Source: Bacteroidales bacterium (GTDB taxonomy: Bacteria > Bacteroidota > Bacteroidia > Bacteroidales > UBA932). Taken from it: a DNA stretch of 50,819 nucleotides. This document shows, piece after piece, positions 7,917 through 17,635 of this stretch. How positions within the stretch are numbered: position 1 is the stretch's first letter; every line of letters starts with the position of its first letter. The stretch is taken from positions 1-50,819 of the forward strand of contig JAFZWD010000030.1 in assembly GCA_017617495.1 (NCBI GenBank). Reading direction: 5' to 3'. A model generated the notes under the pieces. It saw nothing but the letters and a program-made list of their open reading frames with translations, ran no database searches and was not told the origin of the DNA. Both the position numbers and the translations under genes were made by a program.

Positions 7917-10900
7917 ATGACACTCAAGAAGATTCTTCTTCCGTTGTTCGTCTTCGCGCTCGCGTGCGTATCCGCGTTCGCCCAGGAGACGTACTCGGGA
8001 GTGATTGTGGACATGAACGGCGACCCGATTCCGGGTGTGGCCGTGTTCACCGGAGGCAATGGAACCATTTCCAACGACAAGGGTGAATACAGCATCGCCG
8101 CCAAGTCCGGAGACGACATCCAGTTCAACTGCCTGGGTTACGAGACGGTCAACATCAAGGCCGGCTCGCCGCAGTTGAAGCGCGTCGAAATGAAAGACGA
8201 CGCCATGATTCTGGAAACGGCCGTGGTTACCGCCCTCGGTATCAAGAGGGACGAGAAGTCCATCGGTTATTCCGCACAGAAAATCGAGTCGGACAAGTTC
8301 GCGGGCGCTGCGACTACCGGTAACTGGCTCAACGGCATGTCCGGCCAGGTTTCCGGTCTTAACATCGACCGAAGCAGCGGCCCCAACGGCTCCATGCGCG
8401 TTACGGTGCGCGGTGAATCGTCCGCCAACCTCGAGAACAACACCGCCCTCTTCGTGGTGGACGGCGTGCCGATGTTCAACACGGCAACCGCCTCAGACTC
8501 CGGCGACGGCAGCACCAGCGCCGTGGACTACGGTAACGGTACCGCCGATATCGACCCGGAGAACATCGAGAGCGTGACCGTTCTTAAGGGTGCGGCTGCA
8601 ACCGCCCTCTACGGCTCACAGGCCGCCAACGGCGCCATCATCATCACGACCAAGTCGGCCGAAAGCCAGGACGCGGTATTCCATGTGAACTTCAAGTCGA
8701 GTCTCGCACTCGACCAGCTCATCTCGTCGCCCGACCTGCAGTATGTCTACGGACAGGGCCAGCCCGAGAAGGATTACTACTATTACTTCGTGGACGAGAA
8801 CTACTCCACCCTGGCTGGTTACAACCCGGTGCCCACCTATCAGGGCTGCTCAGGCTTCGATTCCTGGGGCCCCAAGATGGACGGCACGCTGTACTACCAG
8901 TACTACAACCCCGACAAGAACATAGGCGGTCACTGGGACGAGTACGGCGACTGGATCCGCGACGCGACTCCCTTCAAGAGCTACGGCGACTGGTTCAAGG
9001 ACTTCTTCCAGACCGGAATAACCTTCTCCAATTCGATTGTGGTTTCCGGAAAGATCAACAAGGAGAACAGCGTCCGCGTGGGTTACACCAACAACGAGGT
9101 GCGCGGCATCACCCCCGGCAACACCAGTCACTCGAATTTCCTTTCCGTGCGTACTTCCAGCAAGCTGGCCAAGTGGCTCAAGTTCGACACTTCGGTGAAC
9201 TACAAGAACACCGGCCAGGACAACATGCCTACGGCTTCCGGATACAACCAGTCCTCCATTATGTATTCCCTGTGGTGCTATGCGCCCAACATCAATATGG
9301 ACTGGGAGAAGGATTACTGGAAGGACAAGGTCAATTATAAACAGAATACCGGCCTTACCGGCAAGAACAACGCCTACTTCGTGGCTTATGAGTGCGTGGG
9401 TACCCAGAAGCGCGACCGTATGTACGGCAACTTCTCCCTCAAGGCCGACATCATGAAGGGCCTCGACCTCACGGTGCGCGGCGGTCTCGATATTACGAGC
9501 GACTTCCGCACCCAGCGCCAGGGCACCGACTCCAAGACCAAGCCCAACGGCTGGTACCGCGAGCAGGACATCGACTCTAAGCAGTACTCCGGCGATTTCC
9601 TCCTGAAGTACAACACCACTTTCGCCAGGGATTTCGAATTCACCGGCAACTTCGGCGGAAGCCTTATCTACCGCAGCTACAGCAATCACAGCCAGACTGC
9701 GAGTGCAATCAAGATTCCGGGAGTCTACTCGCTGGCCAACACCAACTACGAGCCTCTCACCGGCAACAACGCCTACAGGCGCCAGACCAACTCCCTCTAC
9801 GGAATGCTCTCCTTCAGCTGGAAGAGCGTCGTCTTCCTCGACATGACGGGACGTAACGACTGGTCCAGCACCCTCAAGGGCAGCAACCGTTCGTTCTTCT
9901 ATCCTTCGGTTTCGGGAAGCGTCGCGCTCAACGACCTCTTCGAGTTCGGACGCACCAACGGTCTCGTGAACCTCATGAAGATTCGCGCTTCCTGGGCGCA
10001 GGTAGGTAACGATACGGCTCCTTACCGTACCGACAACTACCTGCAGGCCACCGGCTTCCCCGGAACCGTGGCGCTGCCCGGCAGCAAGAACAACCCTGAC
10101 CTGAAGCCCGAAACCGTGAGCTCATGGGAAGTAGGTCTCGAGGGCAGGATGTTCAAGAACCGCCTGTCGTTCGACGCGGCATTCTACGATTCCGTGACCA
10201 AGGACCTGATTTCGCAGATGCCTGTTTCCTACGCCAACGGTGTCAACTACATATTCGTGAATGCAGGCTCCATCCGCAACCGCGGTATCGAGGCCTCCAT
10301 CAACGGCACCGTGATCAAGACCAGGAACATCCAGTGGAAACTCGGCGCCAACTTCACCCGCAACCGCAATACCGTCGTGGAACTGGGCGAGGGCATCGAT
10401 TCCTGGATTGTGGGACAGTATTCCACCCATGCCTACATGACGGCGTATAAGGGCGGAAGCCTCACCGCAATGTACGGCAAGGGCTATGTGCGTGCACCCA
10501 AGGGCGCTACCGCCATCGACGCCAACGGCAACATGGTGGACGTGTCCGGCATGCTCGTGCTTGATGCAACCGACCGCGTTCCCCAGACGGCCACCGACCT
10601 CCAGTATCTCGGTGACTGCGCTCCCAAGTGGAAGGGCGGCTTCAATACTTCGTTCAAGTGGAAGGGCCTCACCGCAAGCATAAGCTTCGACGGCCAGGTG
10701 GGCGGCCACGTGTTCTCCTACACCAACTGGGCGATGAACTATCGCGGTAAGAGCAAGGAAACCCTCAAGGGACGCGAAGGCGGACTCGTTGCCCCGGGCG
10801 TCATCAAACTGCCCGACGGCAACTACGAAATCAATACCGTTGAGGTTGCCCCTGCGAACATCGCACACTACTACCGCAACCTCTACGACCAGACCAACGG

Positions 10901-11168
10901 CGAAGCCAACTTCGTGAGCACCCAGTTCCTGAAGCTCCGCGAAGTCCGTCTGGAATACTCATTCCCCAAGAAGCTTCTCGCCAAGACCAAGTTCCTGAGC
11001 CAGGCCAGCCTGGCAGTTTACGCCAACAACCTCTGGTGCTGGAGCGACTTCCCGGCCTGGGATCCCGAAGCCGTGACCATGCGCGGAAGCGCCGTCGTAC
11101 CGGGCTTCGAAATTATGCAGATGCCTACGACCGCACAGTTCGGAGCTTCAATCAACCTTACATTCTAA
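7917..11168 (+). CDS. SusC/RagA-type TonB-dependent outer membrane receptor
   Basis: The 1083-residue protein has a signal peptide (LLPLFVFALACVSAFAQ), an N-terminal carboxypeptidase-regulatory-like domain (YSGVIVDMNGDPIPGVAVFT through NCLGYETVNI, residues ~25-85), a TonB-box-like stretch (LETAVVTALGI), a plug domain (SGQVSGLNIDRSSGPNG, ALFVVDGVPMFN, IESVTVLKGAAATALYGSQA) and a C-terminal barrel ending INLTF. It should import a ligand through the outer membrane using TonB/ExbBD energy, capped by the SusD protein encoded 13 bases downstream. The ligand cannot be read from the sequence; the operon's phosphoesterases point to a phosphorylated compound rather than a plain glycan, which is inference. 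Confidence 0.95.
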   Translation: MTLKKILLPLFVFALACVSAFAQETYSGVIVDMNGDPIPGVAVFTGGNGTISNDKGEYSIAAKSGDDIQFNCLGYETVNIKAGSPQLKRVEMKDDAMILETAVVTALGIKRDEKSIGYSAQKIESDKFAGAATTGNWLNGMSGQVSGLNIDRSSGPNGSMRVTVRGESSANLENNTALFVVDGVPMFNTATASDSGDGSTSAVDYGNGTADIDPENIESVTVLKGAAATALYGSQAANGAIIITTKSAESQDAVFHVNFKSSLALDQLISSPDLQYVYGQGQPEKDYYYYFVDENYSTLAGYNPVPTYQGCSGFDSWGPKMDGTLYYQYYNPDKNIGGHWDEYGDWIRDATPFKSYGDWFKDFFQTGITFSNSIVVSGKINKENSVRVGYTNNEVRGITPGNTSHSNFLSVRTSSKLAKWLKFDTSVNYKNTGQDNMPTASGYNQSSIMYSLWCYAPNINMDWEKDYWKDKVNYKQNTGLTGKNNAYFVAYECVGTQKRDRMYGNFSLKADIMKGLDLTVRGGLDITSDFRTQRQGTDSKTKPNGWYREQDIDSKQYSGDFLLKYNTTFARDFEFTGNFGGSLIYRSYSNHSQTASAIKIPGVYSLANTNYEPLTGNNAYRRQTNSLYGMLSFSWKSVVFLDMTGRNDWSSTLKGSNRSFFYPSVSGSVALNDLFEFGRTNGLVNLMKIRASWAQVGNDTAPYRTDNYLQATGFPGTVALPGSKNNPDLKPETVSSWEVGLEGRMFKNRLSFDAAFYDSVTKDLISQMPVSYANGVNYIFVNAGSIRNRGIEASINGTVIKTRNIQWKLGANFTRNRNTVVELGEGIDSWIVGQYSTHAYMTAYKGGSLTAMYGKGYVRAPKGATAIDANGNMVDVSGMLVLDATDRVPQTATDLQYLGDCAPKWKGGFNTSFKWKGLTASISFDGQVGGHVFSYTNWAMNYRGKSKETLKGREGGLVAPGVIKLPDGNYEINTVEVAPANIAHYYRNLYDQTNGEANFVSTQFLKLREVRLEYSFPKKLLAKTKFLSQASLAVYANNLWCWSDFPAWDPEAVTMRGSAVVPGFEIMQMPTTAQFGASINLTF

Positions 11169-11181
11169 AGGAGGACCGGAT

Positions 11182-12939
11182 ATGAAAAAGACGATATACA
11201 GTATCCTTATCGCAGTTCTTGCAGTTTCGGCCCTTTGGTCCTGCTCGAATTTCGACGACATGGCAAAGAACCCCTACGCCCTCGACGAACCCGTCGCACC
11301 GGCTGAGGGATTCATCCACCCCATAATGTTCAAGACGCAGTACAACCTCATCAGCATTTTCCGCAACAATACCATAATGCTGATGCAGTACGGCGTTTCC
11401 ATCAACTCCGAGAGCGCCTCTCGCGTGATTGACAATTACGCGGTTCCCGAAGGCACCGTGGATGATGTGTGGACAGCCCTTTACCCCCAGCTTGGCAACG
11501 CCATGGCAATGTACAACAAGGCGGTCAAGGAGAACAACGGCCCTGCACAGGCCATTTCGCTCATCCTTCAGAGCTTCCTCATCACCCATATCACCGACAC
11601 TTACGGCGACGTTCCCTTCACCGAAGCGGGACGCTTTGCGGTGAGCGACAACCTGGGCAATTACACAACTGCCTACGACACGCAGAAGAGCATCTACTGC
11701 AAGGTCGTGTGTATGCTCGAGGATGCCAACTCCCTGCTCAGCGCCTGGCAGCAGAGCGACGATCCGGACAAGCCGAAGATCGCCTCGGTCTGCGACCTGG
11801 TGTTCGGCGGCGACCTCGACCTTTGGCGCCGTTTCGGCAACTCGCTGTATGCAAGGGTGCTGATGCGCATAGCCATGAAGGTTGTGGAAGAAGACAACGG
11901 CATCCTTACTCTCGGTGACGACAAGTATGGCTCGATAGGGGTTCAGTCCAAACTCGGCGAACTCTACGCCTGCTGGAAAGACAATGCCGGCAAGTACCCG
12001 CAGATGAATTCCCGCGACCAGCGCCCGATGGTGCACTTCAGCGCCCAGAACGAAGTGGAGAACACTCCTTTCTACTCCTGGACCGGAGGTAACTGGCATT
12101 CGGTCGGCGCCTGCGACATGATGGTGCGCCAGATGCTGGACTACACCGAGTCGGTGGACAACCAGAACATTACAGTTTACAAATACAAGGCTTCCACCGC
12201 AGGCGGCCACGCGGAAGATCCGCGTTACGACTGCTTCTGGCGCAAGGCCTTCGGCATGCCGCCGCATCTTATGAGCGACGTGCGCGCAAGATTCGTCAAC
12301 GAGCACGTTTCCAGCGCGGGTAACTCCCAGATCGGCAGGCTGCCCAACGGCGACGTGGCCAGCGGTATTACCGCCAAGGTCTACAACCTCAAGAATGCAG
12401 ATTATTATCCCATGATGCAGTATTCCGAGCTCGCATTCATCTATGCCGAGGCCGGAGCAAGGGGATGGATTCCCGTAATAGCGGATATCCTGGAGTATCA
12501 GGATCTGCTTAAGAAGGGCGTTCGCGAAAGCATTCTCGAGTGGAATCCTTACGTGACGGAGACTTCCAACGAAGTGACGTCCTATCTCGACTGGGTGCTC
12601 AACGGCAAGAAGTGGAGCGGCAGCAAATGGAGCGCGGGCAACGCGCTCGAGGCAATCCTTACCGAAAAGTGGATCGCCAGCTACTTCATGGGCATAGAAT
12701 CCTGGTGCGACTACCGCCGTACGGGATATCCTCTTCTAAAGACAAACGGCCCTGCGGCTGCCAACGACCAGATTCTTCCTACGAGGATGCGTTATCCTTC
12801 GGATGAGCAGTATCGCAACGCCGTTACCTACAAGGAGGCTCTCGATCGCTGGCTTGGAGGCGAAAACAACCTCCAGACCGACGTGTGGTGGGCTTCTACG
12901 GCTGAAAGTTATCAGAACAGACTCAAAGGGAGGCAGTAG
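11182..12939 (+). CDS. SusD/RagB-family surface lipoprotein
   Basis: 585 residues with a lipoprotein signal (MKKTIYSILIAVLAVSALWSC, lipidated Cys21) and the SusD-like helical fold: FDDMAKNPYALDEP near the N-terminus, the TPR-like YGDVPFTEAGRF segment, and a C-terminal YAEAGARGW...ILTEKWIASYFMGIESWCDYRRTGYP. SusD proteins sit on the cell surface as lids over their SusC partner and bind ligand. An unusually strong Shine-Dalgarno sequence, AAAGGAGG at 11167-11174, precedes the ATG; this is notable because Bacteroidia rarely depend on SD sequences. It is the second gene of the five-gene operon and is followed by the BACON/GLUG gene after 2 bases. Confidence 0.94.
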   Translation: MKKTIYSILIAVLAVSALWSCSNFDDMAKNPYALDEPVAPAEGFIHPIMFKTQYNLISIFRNNTIMLMQYGVSINSESASRVIDNYAVPEGTVDDVWTALYPQLGNAMAMYNKAVKENNGPAQAISLILQSFLITHITDTYGDVPFTEAGRFAVSDNLGNYTTAYDTQKSIYCKVVCMLEDANSLLSAWQQSDDPDKPKIASVCDLVFGGDLDLWRRFGNSLYARVLMRIAMKVVEEDNGILTLGDDKYGSIGVQSKLGELYACWKDNAGKYPQMNSRDQRPMVHFSAQNEVENTPFYSWTGGNWHSVGACDMMVRQMLDYTESVDNQNITVYKYKASTAGGHAEDPRYDCFWRKAFGMPPHLMSDVRARFVNEHVSSAGNSQIGRLPNGDVASGITAKVYNLKNADYYPMMQYSELAFIYAEAGARGWIPVIADILEYQDLLKKGVRESILEWNPYVTETSNEVTSYLDWVLNGKKWSGSKWSAGNALEAILTEKWIASYFMGIESWCDYRRTGYPLLKTNGPAAANDQILPTRMRYPSDEQYRNAVTYKEALDRWLGGENNLQTDVWWASTAESYQNRLKGRQ

Positions 12940-12941
12940 AT

Positions 12942-15900
12942 ATGAAATACATTAAAATATTTTTTACTCTTGCTCTCGCGGCGCTGCTTGCAGGCTGCGC
13001 GAAAGAGCAGACCGAGCAGGACAAGATTGACGGCCGCGTAAAGGACGGCAAGACGCTCGAAGTCAAGTATCTGCGCGGCAGCAGCGAGGTGCAGGTGCTG
13101 GCCTTCACCCATCACGCCGTCAAGGCGGAGGTGAAAGTCGAGGTCAACAACCCCAACCTCAAGTGGCAGCTTTCCTCCAACAGGAACTGGTGCACCGTGG
13201 CAGAAGGTGAGCATCAGGGTACCGACGTCGTCGAGCTGAACATTACGGCCAACGACGGATTCGAAGCCCGCGAACCGGCCACCCTTACCTTTGTGGCCGG
13301 CAACTATCGCGGAGCCTCCATCCAGGTAACCCAGAGCGCGAGTGCGTTCGTAATCGGCGTTCCTTACTTCTTCGCAGGTAAGGATGGCGGCAGCGTGACG
13401 CTTCCCGTCACTACACCTGAAGGCACCGACTGGACCATCGACAACAGCGAATGGATAAGCGGCGCCAAGGGGGATGCAAACACTGTATCCGGCCTGACCA
13501 CCACTACCGTTACGCTTACGGCGGCTGCAAACAGCGGAGAATCCAGGCTCGGCAGCGTCAGCCTTACGGCGGGTGCGGAGTCGGATCAGATTTATATCTA
13601 CCAGTTCGGCAGTGAACTCAGTTACAAGACCGACGGAACGATTCTCTTTGACGAGGGCGAAACAAGCATCAGCGTGCTCGCTCCCGAATCCGTGGTGCGC
13701 TCGGTAACTGTTCCAGCTTTTGCGGCTGCGACCATCGCCCCTCTCGGAAACGGCATGGACCAGATAACAATCGCTCTCACTGCTAACGTGAGCGACCTTA
13801 ACCAGCCCCGCGAGGTGCCGGTGAGTTTCCTGCTCAACAACTCCTCGGCGACCGTGCTGCCTCTGCCCGATATGGTGCAGGGATTCACCCCTTCGCACGG
13901 ACTCAACTCACCTGCAGGCCTCAAAGCCTTTGCCCAGGCGGTGGAGAACGGCGGCGACACCAGCCCCTGGGAGCAGGAAGGCGTGGTTACTATGATTCAG
14001 GATATCGACATGGCTGGCGTTACCGACTGGGCCGGTATCGGAAGTGCGGCGCATCCTTTCACCGGCAAGTTCAGCGGCGGCGGATTCGCCCTCAAGAACC
14101 TCAGGGTCAGCGCCCCGATATTCAAAGTCTGTAACGGCGCTACAGTGAGCAATCTCTCGATAGATAAACTTTCCACCATTACGGTTAATTCCGGGGATGC
14201 AATCGGCGCCATCGTGGCTGAAGCCAAAGGTGCTACCAAGGTGCTGAACTGCAGCTTCAGCGGCAAATTGCTCTGCAACGGAGCAAGCGACGGAGTATGC
14301 ATCGGCGGTATAGTCGGAAAGGCCGATGAAAACAGCCTCATCAGCGAATGCGTGGTGAAGTCGGAGGCCGAAGGCGATGACGACGATGCCAACAGCAACC
14401 TGGCATTCAAGGCCACGGCACCCGCCAACGCATACATCGGAGGAATCGTCGGCAGTACTCTCGGCGAGGTCAGTAAATCGGAAATGAGCGGTATTCTGTA
14501 CGTGCCCAACTGCCCTGCAAATGCAAGTATAGGAGGCATTTCATCTGTTGCGAACGAAGATAGCGCCTTCTCGGAAAACTCGTTCAGGGGCACAATCAGC
14601 CTCGCTGGTACCACAGGAAAGAATGTCAAGATAGGCGGCCTTTTCGGAGCCATTACCGATGGTAGCTGGAATCTTGATTTTGCAACCGACAAGTCCGTTC
14701 CTGCGGGTGAAATAAAGATTGCAGGTTTTGCAAGCGATGCTTCCACCAACCTGTTCGCAGGCGGTTTCACAGGATACATCAGCGAAGAAGTTTCGCTTTC
14801 GGCAAAGGGATACACCTGCCAGACTCTGTTCAATATCAACCACGCGAATGCGGCCCGCAAGGGTAACTGGTTCTGCGTCGGAGGATTCCTCGGCGGCACC
14901 GATCCCGACGATCTGTGCAAACCTCTCACACTCGAGAATGTCACCAATAACGGAGTAATCGGAATCAATTACAAGACAAGCGTTGTGGTGCAGATTACCC
15001 GCAGCTGCATCGGCGGCATAGCCGGTCTGGTGAATGGCCCCGCAACCTTCAAGAACTGCACCAACAATGCCGAGATCGGCAAGCAGACGGGAGAAGTCAA
15101 CTGCTCCAAGTCCAACGGCTACAGCCAGGAAGTCGGCGGTCTGGTGGGCTTCGGCTTCGGCGGCAACCAGCTTTTCGAGGGCTGTGTCAACAAGGCCAAC
15201 GTGAGCAACCTGCATTACAACAACAACCCGATACTCTTTATCAAGAAGCCAAGCGACGGCACCAATAACTTCTACGACGCTTCCGCAGACGGCGAAGGTG
15301 CGCTTTACACCTGCACCGCACTCGGCGGCATTATCGGAGCCTACAACTTCCACACTACGCTGCCCGCAGGCAAGCTCACTATGAAGTCCTGCTCCAGCGA
15401 AGGCAAACTGTCGGCCCTCCGTGGCGTCATCGGAGGCATTGCCGGATTTGCAGGCAATGCCGAGATTGAAAACTGCGATTGGAAGGGTTCTTCGATTGCC
15501 GCGACCGCAAACAAGAGCGACAACCAGGCTTCCGACAAGGGAGGCATTGCCGGCGTGCTCACCAAGGCTACCGTCAAGGGATGCACTGCAAAGGGTAATA
15601 TCGAGACCTTCCGTATGGGTTCTGCAGAGGCTGCAGACGGCGGCGGTATAGTCGCCTATGTGATTCCCGGCGATGCCGTGACCGTCGAGGACTGCTCGTA
15701 TTACGGCGAAATCAGCAACGGCGCTCCCGCCCAGCTCGGTATTATGGGCGGAATAATCGGGCGTAACGATGCAACCACAGCCGAAATCAAGGGTGCCTCG
15801 AGGTACGGCGGCAAGATTGACGGACAGACCATTTCTCTCGACAACGTGACGAGTCTGGCCGCTGCACATAACGACAAGACTCCCAATGCGACCGTAAGTC

Positions 15901-15953
15901 CCAAACTGAAACCCGTCACTGTTACAAGCGTAAGTCTTTGGAACGGAAATTAG
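12942..15953 (+). CDS. Surface lipoprotein with two BACON domains and GLUG repeats
   Basis: 1003 residues. The signal peptide ends LLAGC (Cys19). Two BACON-type immunoglobulin-like domains follow (about 40-135, with LKWQLSSNRNWCTV; about 138-222, with DWTIDNSEWISG). From about residue 320 the protein carries a helical cap (SPAGLKAFAQAVENGGDTSPW) and repeated GGI[VA]G units such as IGGIVGKADENS, YIGGIVGSTLGE and IGGIAGLVNGPA, each followed by a C-x-N/W strand; these are GLUG-like beta-solenoid repeats. It probably projects from the surface and binds ligand or another surface protein. The cap and repeats are shared with the GLUG-phosphoesterase two genes downstream, which suggests matched partners. 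Confidence 0.78.
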   Translation: MKYIKIFFTLALAALLAGCAKEQTEQDKIDGRVKDGKTLEVKYLRGSSEVQVLAFTHHAVKAEVKVEVNNPNLKWQLSSNRNWCTVAEGEHQGTDVVELNITANDGFEAREPATLTFVAGNYRGASIQVTQSASAFVIGVPYFFAGKDGGSVTLPVTTPEGTDWTIDNSEWISGAKGDANTVSGLTTTTVTLTAAANSGESRLGSVSLTAGAESDQIYIYQFGSELSYKTDGTILFDEGETSISVLAPESVVRSVTVPAFAAATIAPLGNGMDQITIALTANVSDLNQPREVPVSFLLNNSSATVLPLPDMVQGFTPSHGLNSPAGLKAFAQAVENGGDTSPWEQEGVVTMIQDIDMAGVTDWAGIGSAAHPFTGKFSGGGFALKNLRVSAPIFKVCNGATVSNLSIDKLSTITVNSGDAIGAIVAEAKGATKVLNCSFSGKLLCNGASDGVCIGGIVGKADENSLISECVVKSEAEGDDDDANSNLAFKATAPANAYIGGIVGSTLGEVSKSEMSGILYVPNCPANASIGGISSVANEDSAFSENSFRGTISLAGTTGKNVKIGGLFGAITDGSWNLDFATDKSVPAGEIKIAGFASDASTNLFAGGFTGYISEEVSLSAKGYTCQTLFNINHANAARKGNWFCVGGFLGGTDPDDLCKPLTLENVTNNGVIGINYKTSVVVQITRSCIGGIAGLVNGPATFKNCTNNAEIGKQTGEVNCSKSNGYSQEVGGLVGFGFGGNQLFEGCVNKANVSNLHYNNNPILFIKKPSDGTNNFYDASADGEGALYTCTALGGIIGAYNFHTTLPAGKLTMKSCSSEGKLSALRGVIGGIAGFAGNAEIENCDWKGSSIAATANKSDNQASDKGGIAGVLTKATVKGCTAKGNIETFRMGSAEAADGGGIVAYVIPGDAVTVEDCSYYGEISNGAPAQLGIMGGIIGRNDATTAEIKGASRYGGKIDGQTISLDNVTSLAAAHNDKTPNATVSPKLKPVTVTSVSLWNGN

Positions 15954-15958
15954 TATAA

Positions 15959-17635
15959 ATGAAAAGATTCCTTACAGTTTTATGTGTATTCGCGCTGGCG
16001 GTGGCCTGCGGGAAGGATAATCCGGAAGGCGGTTCCGGCGGCGGCAGCAAGCCCGCCACCATTACCGGAACCGTGACGGGCAACGACGGCACCCTTATCG
16101 TGGGAGCCGTCGTGTCCGACGGACTCAATTGTGTGAAGACCGATGCCAGCGGGCGTTTCGCCCTGCCGTCCGACCTGACCAAGACCGACTATGTGTTCGT
16201 GTCCACCCCCAAGGGCTGGGCGGCGCCGGTCGAAAGGGGACAGGCGACGTTCTGGAAGTTCCTCAAGGACTGCACTCCCGGCGCCGACGGTAAGTATACC
16301 ATCGCGTTCACGCTCAAAAAGATAACCAATCCCGAGCGCTTTACGGTGTTTATCTTCGCCGATCCTCAGCCTCGCAAACATACCGCCGGCACCGACCAGT
16401 ATGCCTATGCGGCGCTGGACTGTTGCGACGACATGTATAAGGACATGAAGGAACTCAAAGGCAAGATGACCGACCGTCCCGTGTATGCTATAGGTCTGGG
16501 CGACATAGTGCATCAGGACCTCAGCCTGCTCGAGAATTACAAGGAAGGCATGGCGACGACCGGTCTGAGCACATACAACGTAATAGGCAACCACGACCAG
16601 GAGCACAAGATGGGTGTCCCGGACACCCAGGCCCACAAGAATTTCGAGGCGCAGATGGGCCCGGTGAACTACTCGTTCAACCTGGGCAATATCCACTTCC
16701 TGGTGGTGGACAATATGATTGCGCAGGAAACAGGTTACAGCGACGAGTGCGGAACCGGTCTGCGCGACGATATCTGGGAATGGGTGAAGAACGACCTGGC
16801 TCTGGTACCCAAGACCTGCCCAGTGATGGTCTGCGGCCATTCTCCTATGTTCAAGATGTACTCGCACAACGAGACTACCAACGCTATGGTAATCAAGGAC
16901 CGTTCGGGACAGCATCTGGGCGATCTCAAGAACCTCCTTGCCAAGTTCAGCAAGTCCTACGCCTGGGCGGGCCATACCCACACCACCTTCAACTACGTGG
17001 ACAAGGATAACGACAATGTTGTGGAAAGCCACACCTTGAGCCGCGTTACCGGAGCCCTCTGGTCCAACGAATACCAGGGATCCAACGGCACTCCGCGCGG
17101 TTATGTGGTGCTGGAATACGACAACGGCGACATTACCTGGAAGTTCAAGCCCATCTACTGGCAGACGGCCCAGTATCAGGAAGGCAAGACCAAGCCTGCA
17201 TATACCTACCGCGACTGGAATTACGATGCCGCCACGGGCCGCGCCAAGATGAAGGTCGGAGGAGCAGAGCTTACAGATGCATACCAGATGCAGGTCTACG
17301 GTCCCAAGGTATACGGCGAGACCGACAGCTACGTTTACGCCAACATCTTTATGTGGGACGAGAAGTGGAAGAATCCCGTCTTTACAAGCGGCGGCATCCC
17401 CACACCTATGACGCGTGTGGTCGACGTTAACAAGAGATATTCCTTCAGCAACTGGGAACTCAACAAGTTCTACTGGGAAAAGCGCAGGCTGTCGGTGTTC
17501 GAGGACGAATACAACAGTTCCTTCAACAACTGCGCATCGCTTTTCAGCGCGTATGTTAATACTCCGACCGGCAGCGGCACAGTGAGTGTCCAGGACCGCT
17601 TCGGTAATACTTATACTTCTACAATTACCTGGTAA
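15959..17635 (+). CDS. Calcineurin-like metallophosphoesterase lipoprotein
   Basis: 558 residues with lipobox ending AVAC (Cys17). A small beta domain follows (TITGTVTGNDGTLIVGAVVSDGLNCVKT, residues ~34-85). The metallophosphoesterase core has all dimetal motifs: FADPQ (Asp135), GLGDIVH (Asp182), GNHDQE (Asn211-His212), CGHS (His294) and GHTH (His339/His341). A C-terminal beta domain completes the MetallophosN-Metallophos-MetallophosC arrangement known from Bacteroidetes. It should hydrolyse phosphomono- or diesters on the surface or in the periplasm. The gene overlaps the next start by one base (TAATG), so the two phosphoesterases are translationally coupled. The substrate is unknown. Confidence 0.87.
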   Translation: MKRFLTVLCVFALAVACGKDNPEGGSGGGSKPATITGTVTGNDGTLIVGAVVSDGLNCVKTDASGRFALPSDLTKTDYVFVSTPKGWAAPVERGQATFWKFLKDCTPGADGKYTIAFTLKKITNPERFTVFIFADPQPRKHTAGTDQYAYAALDCCDDMYKDMKELKGKMTDRPVYAIGLGDIVHQDLSLLENYKEGMATTGLSTYNVIGNHDQEHKMGVPDTQAHKNFEAQMGPVNYSFNLGNIHFLVVDNMIAQETGYSDECGTGLRDDIWEWVKNDLALVPKTCPVMVCGHSPMFKMYSHNETTNAMVIKDRSGQHLGDLKNLLAKFSKSYAWAGHTHTTFNYVDKDNDNVVESHTLSRVTGALWSNEYQGSNGTPRGYVVLEYDNGDITWKFKPIYWQTAQYQEGKTKPAYTYRDWNYDAATGRAKMKVGGAELTDAYQMQVYGPKVYGETDSYVYANIFMWDEKWKNPVFTSGGIPTPMTRVVDVNKRYSFSNWELNKFYWEKRRLSVFEDEYNSSFNNCASLFSAYVNTPTGSGTVSVQDRFGNTYTSTITW

